DNA of 64,000 nt from Microbacterium salsuginis (GTDB lineage: Bacteria; Actinomycetota; Actinomycetes; Actinomycetales; Microbacteriaceae): contig NZ_JABACI010000004.1 in assembly GCF_012524205.1 (NCBI RefSeq), positions 620,001 to 684,000 of the forward strand. Reading direction: 5' to 3'. Below the pieces are notes generated by a model. That model saw nothing but the letters and a program-made list of their open reading frames with translations. It had not been told where the DNA came from and did no database searches. This document shows positions 54,065 to 62,869 of this stretch, in pieces. Both the position numbers and the translations under genes were made by a program. How positions within the stretch are numbered: the stretch's first letter is position 1; every line of letters starts with the position of its first letter.

Positions 54065-54568
54065 ATGAGCGAGTTCACGGTGCGGCCGGCCCGCACGAAG
54101 GACGTCCGCGGCATCCAGGCGATCCTCGAGCCGTTCGTGCAGCGCCGGATCCTGCTCGGCAAGGACTTGGTCGTGCTCTACGAGGCGACGCAGCAGTTCG
54201 TCGTCGCCGAGGACGCCGAGGGCAACCTGGTCGGCTGCGGCGCCCTTCACGTCATGTGGGAGGACCTCGGCGAGATCCGCACGCTGATCGTCGTCGACGA
54301 GTGGCTGCACCACGGCGTGGGCCGTGCCATCGTCGAAGCCCTCGAAGACAACGCCCGCACGCTCGGGATCTCCCGGCTGTTCTGCCTCACGTTCGAGGTG
54401 GACTTCTTCACCCGCCGCGGGTTCGCGCCGATCGGCGAGCAGGTCGTCGATCCCGACGTCTACTCGCAGCTGATCCGCTCTCCCGACGAGGGCGTGGCGG
54501 AGTTCCTGGACCTCGCGCACGTGAAGCCGAACACCCTCGGCAACACGCGCATGCTCAAGCAGCTCTGA
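54065..54568 (+). CDS. argA: Amino-acid N-acetyltransferase (ArgA-type GNAT)
   Basis: The 167-residue GNAT protein has VRPARTKDVRGIQAILEPF at the start and LVGCGALHVMWEDLGEIRTLIV in strands 3-4. The acetyl-CoA loop is LHHGVGRAIVEALED, and the end RRGFAPIGEQVV is typical of short stand-alone N-acetylglutamate synthases such as Mycobacterium tuberculosis Rv2747. It would start arginine synthesis. TACGCT ends six bases before the ATG, a leaderless configuration. Confidence 0.88.
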   Translation: MSEFTVRPARTKDVRGIQAILEPFVQRRILLGKDLVVLYEATQQFVVAEDAEGNLVGCGALHVMWEDLGEIRTLIVVDEWLHHGVGRAIVEALEDNARTLGISRLFCLTFEVDFFTRRGFAPIGEQVVDPDVYSQLIRSPDEGVAEFLDLAHVKPNTLGNTRMLKQL

Positions 54569-54589
54569 GGAGGGACACCGCCGCCGAGC

Positions 54590-54946
54590 TCAGTCGAAGA
54601 GGTCGCTGAGCCAGTGCTCCTTCTTCTTCTTGCGGTGGTAGCCCTGGTCGTATCCCTGCTGTCCGTAGCGCGGGTCGTACGACTGCTGCTCGGGGTAGCG
54701 CGGGTCGGCGTAGCCGCGATCCGGCTGTCCGTATGCGGGCTGCCCGCCATAGGCGGGCGGAGCAGGTGCGGCGGGAGCCGCCGGGGCCGCTGGCGCGGCG
54801 GGACCGGCTTCGCGCTCCGCGCGCTCGAGGATCTTGTCGAGCTCGCCGCGGTCGAGCCACACGCCGCGACACGTCGGGCAGTAGTCGATCTCGACGCCCG
54901 AGCGTTCGCTCATGACGAGCACGGAACCATCGGTGGGGCACTTCAT
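54590..54946 (-). CDS. Zinc-ribbon (zf-TFIIB) protein with Pro/Tyr-rich tail
   Basis: The 118-residue protein starts MKCPTDGSVLVMSERSG, followed by CPTCRGVWLDRGELDKILE, the zf-TFIIB signature with four metal-binding cysteines or equivalents. A Pro-Ala stretch, then a low-complexity Gly-Tyr-Gln-Pro segment and a basic end (YHRKKKKEHWLSDLFD) follow. Proteins like this are widespread in actinobacteria with no known role. AGGAGGACCCC before the ATG fixes the start. Confidence 0.87.
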   Translation of the reverse strand: MKCPTDGSVLVMSERSGVEIDYCPTCRGVWLDRGELDKILERAEREAGPAAPAAPAAPAAPAPPAYGGQPAYGQPDRGYADPRYPEQQSYDPRYGQQGYDQGYHRKKKKEHWLSDLFD

Positions 54947-55060
54947 GGGGTCCTCCTGGGGTCGATCCGACCCTAGCGATCCGGGCTCTCCGTCTCCTGT
55001 GAGAACACGCTGTCCGCGCGCCGACCAGGGGGACGGATGCCTCGGCCTTACCCTGTTGTC

Positions 55061-55774
55061 ATGACCGGCACGCCCGCCCGACGACGCCACTCCCCAGCGG
55101 TGTACCGTCGTCGCCGGCTGGTGCTGATCATCACGCTGCTGGTGATCGCGGGAGTGATCTGGCTGCTCATCGCGCAGCCCTGGCGAGGGTGGGGCGCCGA
55201 GAGCACCGGTGACGACGCGAAGCCGCAGTCTCAGAACACGGCGACCTCCCTGCCCGTGCCGACGTCGCCGCAGCCCAACCCCACCGGGACCGGGACCGGT
55301 GCCGTCGAGGGAGCGGTCGTCGAGGGCACGTCGACCCCGTCGGCCACGCCGGGGGCGACTCCGACCGCGCAGCCGTGTGTCGCGGGCGACATCGTGGTCG
55401 AGCCCGTCACGACCCAGGATTCGTACACCGGCGACCAGAGCCCGCAGTTCTTGATCTCGCTCACCAACAACGGCGCCGACTGCACGCTGAACGTCGGCAC
55501 GAGCGCCCAGTCCTTCACCGTGACCAGCGGCAGCGACACGTGGTGGAGGTCGACCGACTGCCAGAGCGAGCCCAGCGACATGATCGTGCTGCTCGGTGCC
55601 GGCCAGACGGTCACGAGCGCCGCCCCGCTCACCTGGGATCGCACTCGCTCTGCCGTCGGCACCTGCGATGACCCGACCCGTCCGCGCGCACCGGGCGGCG
55701 GATCGTCGTACCACCTGGCCGTCGAGATCGGCGGCATCGCCTCGACGCAGTCGAAGCAGTTCCTGCTCTACTGA
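55061..55774 (+). CDS. Single-pass membrane protein with exported C-terminal domain
   Basis: The 237-residue protein has a basic lead, one membrane helix (LVLIITLLVIAGVIWLLIA) and a Ser/Thr/Pro-rich stalk of about 70 residues. An extracytoplasmic beta domain with four cysteines follows (PCVAGDIVVEP, ADCTLNVG, STDCQSEPSD, VGTCDDPTRP), probably two disulfides. It resembles the DUF4232-like exported proteins of actinobacteria, but I am not certain of the family. TACCCT ends six bases before the ATG, so the mRNA appears leaderless. Confidence 0.8.
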   Translation: MTGTPARRRHSPAVYRRRRLVLIITLLVIAGVIWLLIAQPWRGWGAESTGDDAKPQSQNTATSLPVPTSPQPNPTGTGTGAVEGAVVEGTSTPSATPGATPTAQPCVAGDIVVEPVTTQDSYTGDQSPQFLISLTNNGADCTLNVGTSAQSFTVTSGSDTWWRSTDCQSEPSDMIVLLGAGQTVTSAAPLTWDRTRSAVGTCDDPTRPRAPGGGSSYHLAVEIGGIASTQSKQFLLY

Positions 55775-55815
55775 TAGCCGCCCCGGGTCCCTCGCGGGCC
55801 TCGTAGGCTCGAACC

Positions 55816-56538
55816 ATGAGTGCGCGCCGGGCACGCTTGCTTCCCCTGGCCTGTCTGCTGGTGGCCGTTCTGTCTGCGTGCGCCGCATCTCCTGCCGACC
55901 CGCCGGCGGGCGAGCGGCAGATGCCGTCAGCATCCGCGACGCCGCCCGCAAGTCCGTCGGAGGGGACGACCCAGTCGACGCGGGTCGCGGTCATCGGCGA
56001 CTCGTTCACCACGGGCTCGCCGATGGATTCCGGTCCGCCGGCGCTCTGGCCGGCGCTCCTGTCCGATGACTTCACCGTCACAGCGTACGCGTGGAGCGGC
56101 ACCGGGTACGCGGCGACGTGGATCTCGCCGGATGGCCCCAGCAACTTCGTGACCCGCGTGGAGCAGATGCCCGAAGAGGGGATCGACAGCCTCGTCTTCT
56201 TCGGTTCGATCAACGACGGCTTGCTCGGTTACGACGCCACTCGCGAAGCCGCGGACGAAGCGTTCGCGAATGCACGGACGAAGTGGCCCGACGCGACGAT
56301 CCTGGTCGTCGGGCCCGCCTCCCCGATCTGGCCTGTCCCCGAGAGCTATCTGGAAGCGAGGGACGCGACACGGGATGCTGCACGGGCGGCCGGACTGACG
56401 TTCGTCGACCCGATCGACGCCGGCTGGTTCGAGGGGATGCCGGACCTCATCGGCCTGGATGGCATCCATCCGAACGATCAGGGGCACGCCTATCTCGCCG
56501 ATCAGATGCGCCGCGTCCTCGAGCAGCATCTGCCCTGA
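55816..56538 (+). CDS. SGNH/GDSL-family hydrolase lipoprotein
   Basis: The 240-residue protein has a lipoprotein signal (LLPLACLLVAVLSAC). A Pro/Ser/Thr linker leads to a GDSL/SGNH fold: block I VAVIGDSFTTGSP near residue 60, block III SINDGL and block V LDGIHPNDQGHAYLA with the catalytic Asp and His. It probably deacylates a cell-surface ester, such as a glycan or lipid. TAGGCT ends six bases before the ATG. Confidence 0.88.
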   Translation: MSARRARLLPLACLLVAVLSACAASPADPPAGERQMPSASATPPASPSEGTTQSTRVAVIGDSFTTGSPMDSGPPALWPALLSDDFTVTAYAWSGTGYAATWISPDGPSNFVTRVEQMPEEGIDSLVFFGSINDGLLGYDATREAADEAFANARTKWPDATILVVGPASPIWPVPESYLEARDATRDAARAAGLTFVDPIDAGWFEGMPDLIGLDGIHPNDQGHAYLADQMRRVLEQHLP

Positions 56539-56615
56539 CGCCGTCATCACCCGGCTGCGGGCGGAAGTGCGGGGCGGGACGTCCCCCCGGTCGTCCCGCC
56601 CTGCGTCCCCGTCTG

Positions 56616-58184
56616 TCACGGCTTGTCGCCGAAGACCTCTTTCTCCATCGTGTCGTAGCCCTCTTCCTGCGGGTCGCGGTGCTCGCCGCCCGACAGGGCG
56701 TACTCCTCTTCGGGCGAGAGCACCAGGCGATGCCGGAAGAAGAACGCGAACCCCGCGAGCAACACGACGTAAACGATGCCGATGGCGATGATCGCCGGCA
56801 GGAACGTCGGGTTCAGCAGGAAGCCGACGAAGATCAGCAGGGCGATCGCGGCGGCGATGACCGCGCCGGTGATGCCCCACGGGCTGAGGTACGGGCGCTC
56901 GGCGTTCGGGAACTTGCGGCGCAGGATGATGAACGAGACCATCTGCAGGAAATAGGCGAGAACAGCTCCCCAAACCGCGATGTTCAGCACGATCGCGCCG
57001 GCGACGCTGCCCGATCCGCCGGCGAACTCGATGATCAGGAGCGCCACGAATCCGATGACCGCACCGACGACGAGAGCCACCCACGGCGTCTTGCGCTTGC
57101 CCGTCAGCGACAGGAAGCGCGGGTAGTAGCCGGCGCGTGACAACGAGTACATGTTGCGCCCGTACGCGAACATGATGCCCTGCAGCGACGCGAGCAGCCC
57201 GACGAGTGCGAACAACGCCAGCACGGCCGCGAGCCCGTCGCCGACGATCGCGCGGAAGCCGTCGAGCAGCGGCTCGGCCGCGACGCCGGTGGCTTCCGCC
57301 CCGAGGACCCCGGTGTTGAGGAACAGGACGAGGAGGCCGGTGACGATGAGCGTGCCGCGAGCCCAGAAGCCGGCGCGCGGGATGTCGCGGACCGGGTCGT
57401 GGGACTCCTCCGCGGCGAGCGGCAACTCCTCGATGCCGAGGAAGAACCACATCGCGAAGGGCAGAGCGAACAGGATCGGCAGCACTCCGTGCGGCAGGAA
57501 CTCGGTCTGACCCGGGTCGGGAGCGATGTCCCACAGGTTCGCCCACGAGAACGCGCCGGAGAAGATCGCCATCACAGAGAAGACGAGGATGATGCCGATC
57601 GAGATCACCGAGACCACGATCGCGAATTTGAACGAGATCGCGGCACCCGCGGCATTCAATCCGATGAAGACGAGGTAAAGGATGATCCACCACAGCCAGC
57701 CCGGCAGCGAGACGCCCAGCAGCTCCGACGTGATCGCGTCCGCGTAGGAGGCCGAGAAGAAGACGATGACGGCGGTGGTCGCGACGTATTCGATCGTTTC
57801 GGCGGCGCCGGTGATGAGGCCTCCCCAGGGCCCCATCGCCGACCGCGCGAAGGAATACGCGCCCCCAGTGTGCGGCATCGCCGCCGCCATCTCGCCGATC
57901 GAGAAGATCATCCCGTAGTACATGGCGACGAGGATGACGAACGCGATCAGCATTCCGCCGAATCCGGCGAAGTCGATCCCGAAGTTCCAGCCCGAGAAGT
58001 CGCCCGAGATGACCGCGGCGACCGCGAGCCCCCACAGGCCCCAGACACCCGCAGAGCGCTTCAGCCCTCGCCTCTCGAAGTAGTCCTGACCGGCACGGGT
58101 ATAGGTCGCCCCAGCGACCTTGGCCGAGTCCTCTCTCGCCGCGGGAGGATTGCTGGGCTGTGCTGCACTGCTCGCTTGGGACAT
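56616..58184 (-). CDS. APC-family amine permease, ethanolamine permease type
   Basis: The 522-residue polytopic protein has about 12 membrane segments and the ethanolamine-permease-like N-terminal part ISGDFSGWNFGIDFAGFGGM. MPHTGGAYSFARSAMGPWGG follows, with LAAEESHDPVRDIPRA in the middle and a cytoplasmic tail ending KEVFGDKP. It is divergent from a glutamine-synthetase-like gene across a 186-bp control region. With the gamma-glutamylation genes that follow, uptake of ethanolamine is most likely; other amines such as putrescine remain possible. Confidence 0.88.
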   Translation of the reverse strand: MSQASSAAQPSNPPAAREDSAKVAGATYTRAGQDYFERRGLKRSAGVWGLWGLAVAAVISGDFSGWNFGIDFAGFGGMLIAFVILVAMYYGMIFSIGEMAAAMPHTGGAYSFARSAMGPWGGLITGAAETIEYVATTAVIVFFSASYADAITSELLGVSLPGWLWWIILYLVFIGLNAAGAAISFKFAIVVSVISIGIILVFSVMAIFSGAFSWANLWDIAPDPGQTEFLPHGVLPILFALPFAMWFFLGIEELPLAAEESHDPVRDIPRAGFWARGTLIVTGLLVLFLNTGVLGAEATGVAAEPLLDGFRAIVGDGLAAVLALFALVGLLASLQGIMFAYGRNMYSLSRAGYYPRFLSLTGKRKTPWVALVVGAVIGFVALLIIEFAGGSGSVAGAIVLNIAVWGAVLAYFLQMVSFIILRRKFPNAERPYLSPWGITGAVIAAAIALLIFVGFLLNPTFLPAIIAIGIVYVVLLAGFAFFFRHRLVLSPEEEYALSGGEHRDPQEEGYDTMEKEVFGDKP

Positions 58185-58309
58185 CGGTCCTCCGGGAGTC
58201 GGATACGGACGTGCGCTCGGGTCGGCGCGACAATGCGCCTGCGCTGATTGTCGTGCCTATTGGTGGGCTGTGTCTACCTTTGAATCGAATTTCGCCATAG
58301 AGTGATCGC

Positions 58310-58339
58310 GTGAGCGCGGTTCGGGGGAACCGCGCTCAC
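58310..58339 (+). promoter_or_regulatory. Stable hairpin in the leader of the amine-ligase gene
   Basis: GTGAGCGCGGTT pairs perfectly with AACCGCGCTCAC across a six-base CGGGGG loop, ending 31 bases before the ATG. A TAGAGT hexamer at 58298-58303 is a plausible -10, so the hairpin would lie at the very start of the mRNA, or serve as an operator. Confidence 0.5.
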
Positions 58340-58370
58340 GACGCGAAAGACGCCGACAAGAGGAGGACGG

Positions 58371-59726
58371 ATGCCGGGCAACCTCACCGTCGAGCAGCTG
58401 AACGACCGCATCGCGGCCGGCGAGATCGACACCGTCGTCGTGGCGTTCGCCGACGCGCAGGGCCGACTTTCCGGCAAGCGGGTCTCGGCCCGGCTGTTCC
58501 AGGAGGAGGTGCTGCCGCACGGCGCCGAGGCCTGCAACTACCTGCTCTCGGTCGACGTCGACATGAACACCGTCGACGGCTACGCCATGTCGAGCTGGGA
58601 CACCGGCTACGGCGACATGATGCTGCGGCCCGACCCGGCGACGTTGCGCGTGCTGCCGTGGCACCCCGGCAGCGCCTTCGTCATGGCCGACCTCACGTGG
58701 GAGAACGGCGACCCCGTCGCACAGTCGCCGCGCGACATCCTGAACCGCCAGCGCTCTCGCCTCGCCGACCGCGGCCTCGTCGCCTACTCGGGCACCGAGC
58801 TCGAGTTCATCGTCTTCGACGACACCTACCGGGACGCCTGGGCCAAGGGCTACCAGGGGCTGACCCCCTCGACCGATTACAACGTCGACTACGACCTGCT
58901 CGCGTCGGGACGGCTCGAGCCGCTGCTGCGTGACATCCGGCGCTCGATGGATGCCGCGGGCCTGTACACCGAGGGCGTCAAAGGCGAGTGCAACCTGGGC
59001 CAGCAGGAGATCGCGTTCCGCTACGCCGAGACGCTCGAGACCGCCGACCAGCACGCGCTCTACAAGAACGGCGCGAAGGCCATCGCGGACGCCCACGGCA
59101 AGTCGCTCACGTTCATGGCCAAGTTCAACGAGCGTGAGGGCAACAGCTGCCACATCCACCTGTCGGTGCGATCCGATGAGGGCGAGCCGGTCATGGCCGG
59201 TGACGGTCGCCGCGGCTTCAGCCCGTTCATGGAGCACTGGATCGCCGGCATCCTGGCCACCCTCCGCGAGTTCACGCTGCTCTACGCGCCGAACATCAAC
59301 TCCTACAAGCGCTTCGCCAAGGGGTCGTTCGCGCCCACCGGCATCGCGTGGGGCATCGACAACCGGACCTGCGCGCTCCGGGTGATCGGGCGTGGCTCGT
59401 CGCTGCGCGTCGAGAACCGCGTGCCCGGTGGCGACGTCAATCCCTACCTCGGCATCGCCGCGATCATCGCGGGCGGCCTGCACGGCGTCGAGCACGAGCT
59501 GCCGCTGCCCGACCCGCTCGCCGGCAACGCGTACACGTCAGGCGTCGACCACCTTCCGACGACGCTGCGTGAGGCCGCGCGGCTGTTCGACGAGTCGGCG
59601 ATCGCCCGCGCGGCGTTCGGCGACGACATGGTCGAGCACTATCTGAATCAGGCGCGCATCGAGGTCGAGGCCTATGACGCGGTCGTGACCGACTGGGAGA
59701 GGGTGCGTGGCTTTGAGCGGCTCTAG
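58371..59726 (+). CDS. Glutamine-synthetase-family gamma-glutamyl-amine ligase (GlnA4/PuuA-like)
   Basis: The 451-residue protein has the glutamine synthetase fold: N-terminal FADAQGRLSGKRV, Glu-rich metal site YSGTELEFIVFDD, central EGVKGECNLGQQEIAFRY, NSCHIHLSV and the C-terminal RVENRVPGGDVNPYL. It lacks the adenylylation loop Tyr of GlnA1-type enzymes as far as I can see. Neighbouring permease, amidohydrolase, aldehyde dehydrogenase and SDR point to ligation of glutamate to an amine, as in GlnA4 of Streptomyces (gamma-glutamylethanolamide) or PuuA. AGGAGG precedes the ATG. Confidence 0.87.
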   Translation: MPGNLTVEQLNDRIAAGEIDTVVVAFADAQGRLSGKRVSARLFQEEVLPHGAEACNYLLSVDVDMNTVDGYAMSSWDTGYGDMMLRPDPATLRVLPWHPGSAFVMADLTWENGDPVAQSPRDILNRQRSRLADRGLVAYSGTELEFIVFDDTYRDAWAKGYQGLTPSTDYNVDYDLLASGRLEPLLRDIRRSMDAAGLYTEGVKGECNLGQQEIAFRYAETLETADQHALYKNGAKAIADAHGKSLTFMAKFNEREGNSCHIHLSVRSDEGEPVMAGDGRRGFSPFMEHWIAGILATLREFTLLYAPNINSYKRFAKGSFAPTGIAWGIDNRTCALRVIGRGSSLRVENRVPGGDVNPYLGIAAIIAGGLHGVEHELPLPDPLAGNAYTSGVDHLPTTLREAARLFDESAIARAAFGDDMVEHYLNQARIEVEAYDAVVTDWERVRGFERL

Positions 59727-60540
59727 GCGTCCGGTGGTCGGCCTGACGACGTACCTCGAACAGGCCAAGCAGGGGGTGTGGGACGTGCGCGCCGCCTTCC
59801 TCCCCGAGCAGTACTTCGACGCCGTCACCGCGTCGGGCGGCATCGCGGTGCTTCTTCCGCCGCAGTCGGATCCGGATGCCGCGGCACCGGCGGTGCTCGA
59901 CGGGCTGGACGGACTCATCCTCACCGGGGGCCTCGACGTCGACCCGTCGCTCTACGGCGCGGAGCGGCATCCGCTCACCGACCCTGGCCGGCCCGATCGC
60001 GATGCGTGGGAGCTGGCGCTGTTCCGCGGCGCGGAGGAGCGGCGGATGCCGGTGCTCGCGATCTGCCGTGGACTGCAGCTCGTCAACGTCGCGCGCGGAG
60101 GCACGCTGCATCAGCACCTTCCCGAAGCCCTCGGCACCGAGCGCTACCGCGTGGGCGGCGGCGTCTTCGCGACGAACGAGGTCGCGGTGCAGGGCGGTTC
60201 GCGGCTGGCCGAACTCGTGGGCGGGGGCCCGATCGAGGTCCACAGCTACCACCACCAGGGCGTCGACCGGCTCGGCGACGGTCTTGTCGTGACGGCACGC
60301 ACGGATGACGGACTCGTCCAGGCCGTGGAGTCGGACGGCGACGGATACCTCGTGGGCGTGCAGTGGCACCCTGAGGAGAACCGCGAGGATCGCCGGCTGT
60401 TCGCGGGACTCGTGGCCGAGGCATCCGCGTTTCGTCTCGCTTCGCTCGCTCAGCGACCGGAAGGCTCTCGCTCCTTGGGCGAGCGAGGAACGAGCGAGAC
60501 GGAACGGTCTGCACCGGCGCACGAGCAGGTGACGGCATGA
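59707..60540 (+). CDS. Peptidase C26 gamma-glutamyl hydrolase (PuuD-like)
   Basis: The 277-residue class I amidotransferase-type enzyme has RRPVVGLTTYLEQAKQG at the start and GLILTGGLDVDPSLYG in the middle. The nucleophile Cys is in LAICRGLQLVNVARGGTLHQ near 120, and His and Glu are in VQWHPEEN near 222. It would release glutamate from the oxidised gamma-glutamyl product. The GTG lies 20 bases inside the ligase gene. The last 35 residues are encoded by an inverted-repeat insertion and are probably non-essential. The stop overlaps the next ATG (ATGA). Confidence 0.9.
   Translation: MALSGSRRPVVGLTTYLEQAKQGVWDVRAAFLPEQYFDAVTASGGIAVLLPPQSDPDAAAPAVLDGLDGLILTGGLDVDPSLYGAERHPLTDPGRPDRDAWELALFRGAEERRMPVLAICRGLQLVNVARGGTLHQHLPEALGTERYRVGGGVFATNEVAVQGGSRLAELVGGGPIEVHSYHHQGVDRLGDGLVVTARTDDGLVQAVESDGDGYLVGVQWHPEENREDRRLFAGLVAEASAFRLASLAQRPEGSRSLGERGTSETERSAPAHEQVTA
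60428..60507. repeat. CGTTTCGTCTCG-type inverted repeat inside the C26 gene end
   Basis: The left arm CGTTTCGTCTCGCTTCGCTC continues to GACCGG. It pairs imperfectly with a right arm whose complement begins CCGTTCCGTCTCGCTCG. The element is read through as part of the coding sequence (RLASLAQRPEGSRSLGERG). A single-arm relative lies at 28011-28050. Confidence 0.65.
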
Positions 60541-61910
60541 GCGACACGTTCACCCTGATCAACCCGGCGACGGCGCAGCCGATCGGCGAGGTCGCGCGTG
60601 CGTCCGTCGACCAGGTCGACGCCGCCGTCGCGCGCGCGGTCGTCGCGCAACGGGCATGGGCGGGGCTGCCGCCCGTCGCCCGCGCCGACGCGCTGCGTTC
60701 CTTCGCGCGCGCGGTCGAAGGTCACGTCGAGGAGCTCGCGCAGCTCGAGGTGCGCAATTCGGGGCACCCGATCGGCTCGGCCCGCTGGGAGGCCTCGCAC
60801 GTCGCCCAGGTCCTGAACTTCTACGCCGGCGCGCCCGAACGGTTGAGCGGGCAGCAGATCCCGGTCGCCGGAGGGCTCGACGTGACGTTCCACGAGCCCT
60901 ACGGCGTCGTCGGGGTGATCGTGCCGTGGAACTTCCCGATGACGATCGCGTCGTGGGGCTTCGCGCCCGCGCTCGCCGCGGGCAACGCGGTCGTGCTCAA
61001 GCCCGCGGAGCTCACCCCGCTCACGGCGATCCGGCTCGGCGAGCTGGCGCTCGAGGCCGGGCTGCCGGACGGCGTCTTCCAGGTGGTGACCGGCTCGGGC
61101 TCGGTCGTCGGGCAGCGGTTCGTCTCGCACCCCGATGTGCGCAAGGTCGTGTTCACGGGGTCGACGTCGGTGGGGACGGATGTCGCGGCCGGCTGCGCGC
61201 GAGAGCTCAAGCCCGTCACGCTCGAGCTCGGCGGCAAGAGCGCGAACATCGTGTTCGCCGACGCCGACCTCGAGAAGGCGGCTGCCTCGGCTCCGGGCGC
61301 GGTGTTCGACAACGCAGGGCAGGACTGCTGCGCGCGCAGCCGGATCCTCGTCGAGCGTTCCGCGTACGACCGGTTTCTGGAACTGCTCGAGCCCGCTGTG
61401 AAGGCATGGCGCGTGGGCGACCCCGCGCACGAGGCGACCGACATGGGGCCCCTGATCTCGGCATCCCATCGCTCCACCGTCCAGGGATTCCTCGAGAGCG
61501 CCGACGTCGCCTTCCGTGGGTCGGCTCCGGCGGGCGACGGGCCGCTCGGCGAAGGCTTCTGGCTGCCGCCGACCGTCGTGCTCGCCGAGCGCGGTGACCG
61601 TCTCGCGCGCGAGGAGGTGTTCGGGCCGGTCGTGGCGGTGCTGCCGTTTGACGACGAGGCGGATGCCATCCGGCTGGCGAACGACACGATCTACGGCCTG
61701 GCGGGCTCGATCTGGACCGAGAACCTCGGCCGCGCCGTACGGGTCGCGCGCGGCGTGAAGAGCGGCGTGCTGTCGGTCAACTCGCACTCGTCGGTGCGCT
61801 ATTGGACGCCGTTCGGCGGCATGAAGGCGTCGGGCCTGGGCCGCGAGCTCGGACCGGACGCGGCCGAGCACTTCACCGAGACCAAGAACGTCTTCTTCGC
61901 CACCGAATGA
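60537..61910 (+). CDS. Aldehyde dehydrogenase
   Basis: The 457-residue NAD(P)-dependent aldehyde dehydrogenase has the motif VIVPWNFPMTIASWGFAPAL and the coenzyme loop VFTGSTSVG. The general-base Glu is in TLELGGKSANIVF near 230, the nucleophile Cys is in NAGQDCCARSRI near 263, and EEVFGPVVAV follows. In this operon it would oxidise a gamma-glutamyl-aminoaldehyde to the acid, like PuuC. The ATG overlaps the hydrolase stop (ATGA), which makes the functional link firm. Confidence 0.93.
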   Translation: MSDTFTLINPATAQPIGEVARASVDQVDAAVARAVVAQRAWAGLPPVARADALRSFARAVEGHVEELAQLEVRNSGHPIGSARWEASHVAQVLNFYAGAPERLSGQQIPVAGGLDVTFHEPYGVVGVIVPWNFPMTIASWGFAPALAAGNAVVLKPAELTPLTAIRLGELALEAGLPDGVFQVVTGSGSVVGQRFVSHPDVRKVVFTGSTSVGTDVAAGCARELKPVTLELGGKSANIVFADADLEKAAASAPGAVFDNAGQDCCARSRILVERSAYDRFLELLEPAVKAWRVGDPAHEATDMGPLISASHRSTVQGFLESADVAFRGSAPAGDGPLGEGFWLPPTVVLAERGDRLAREEVFGPVVAVLPFDDEADAIRLANDTIYGLAGSIWTENLGRAVRVARGVKSGVLSVNSHSSVRYWTPFGGMKASGLGRELGPDAAEHFTETKNVFFATE

Positions 61911-61968
61911 ACACCCTCGCCCGCCGCGCCAGCGCGCGACGAGATGAACGCACAGAGAGAGAACACGG

Positions 61969-62742
61969 ATGGATCTGACGCAGCGCCTGAAGGATCGAGT
62001 CGCCATCATCACCGGCGGCGCGTCCGGGATCGGGCTCGCCACCGCGCGGCGGTTCGCCGCGGAGGGCGCGAAGGTCGTGATCGCCGACCTCGACCCGACC
62101 ACGGGCGAGGCCGCGGCATCCGAGGTCGGCGGTGTCTTCCGCAGTGTGAACGTCGCGGACGAGGCGCAGGTCAATGACGTGTTCGACGGTGTGGCGGGAG
62201 AGTTCGGGCGCCTCGACATCGCCTTCAACAACGCCGGGATCTCGCCCGCCGACGACGACTCGATCGAGACCACCGAGCTGCCCGCGTGGGACAAGGTGCA
62301 GGACGTCAACCTCAAGAGCGTGTACCTGTGCTCGCGCGCCGCGCTGCGCCACATGGTGCCGGCGGGCAGGGGATCGATCATCAACACGGCGTCGTTCGTC
62401 GCTCTGCTGGGCTCGGCGACGTCGCAGATCTCGTACACCGCCTCCAAGGGCGGCGTGCTCGCGATGACCCGTGAGCTCGGCGTGCAGTTCGCGCGCCAGG
62501 GCATCCGGGTGAACGCGCTGTGCCCGGGGCCGGTGAACACTCCCCTCCTGCAGGAGCTGTTCGCGAAGGATCCCGAGCGGGCGCAGCGGCGGCTCGTGCA
62601 CGTGCCGATGGGCCGGTTCGCCGAGCCCGAGGAGATGGCGGCCGCCGTCGCGTTCCTCGCCTCGGACGACGCCTCGTTCATCACGGCGACCGCGTTCGTG
62701 GTCGACGGCGGCATCACCAACGCCTATGTGACGCCGCTATAG
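61969..62742 (+). CDS. SDR-family alcohol dehydrogenase
   Basis: The 257-residue classical short-chain dehydrogenase has the NAD loop ITGGASGIGLATARRFA, an acidic second-strand end VIADLD that favours NAD, the NNAG motif (AFNNAGISPADDD) and the catalytic Ser-Tyr-Lys in NTASFVALLGSATSQISYTASKGG. In an ethanolamine pathway it could oxidise the hydroxyl of gamma-glutamylethanolamide to the aldehyde used by the previous gene product. A putrescine pathway would need an oxidase instead. Confidence 0.92.
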   Translation: MDLTQRLKDRVAIITGGASGIGLATARRFAAEGAKVVIADLDPTTGEAAASEVGGVFRSVNVADEAQVNDVFDGVAGEFGRLDIAFNNAGISPADDDSIETTELPAWDKVQDVNLKSVYLCSRAALRHMVPAGRGSIINTASFVALLGSATSQISYTASKGGVLAMTRELGVQFARQGIRVNALCPGPVNTPLLQELFAKDPERAQRRLVHVPMGRFAEPEEMAAAVAFLASDDASFITATAFVVDGGITNAYVTPL

Positions 62743-62764
62743 GGGTGGATGCCATGTCGCGCGC

Positions 62765-62850
62765 GTTCGCAATTCAGTCCCGATCGTCGACTCGGATGCC
62801 GTCCACGGCGTGTCGCGGCATCCGCCGTCCGTCCGGACTGAGTTGCGAAC
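62765..62850. repeat. Nested palindromic intergenic repeat, copy 2
   Basis: Outer arms GTTCGCAATTCAGTCC and GGACTGAGTTGCGAAC are complementary at 15 of 16 positions. They match the outer arms of the element at 26223-26322. The inside is different in sequence, but again contains a perfect inner stem, CGGATGCCG with CGGCATCCG. Confidence 0.8.
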
Positions 62851-62869
62851 CGGATGTCGGGGTGAGGCC

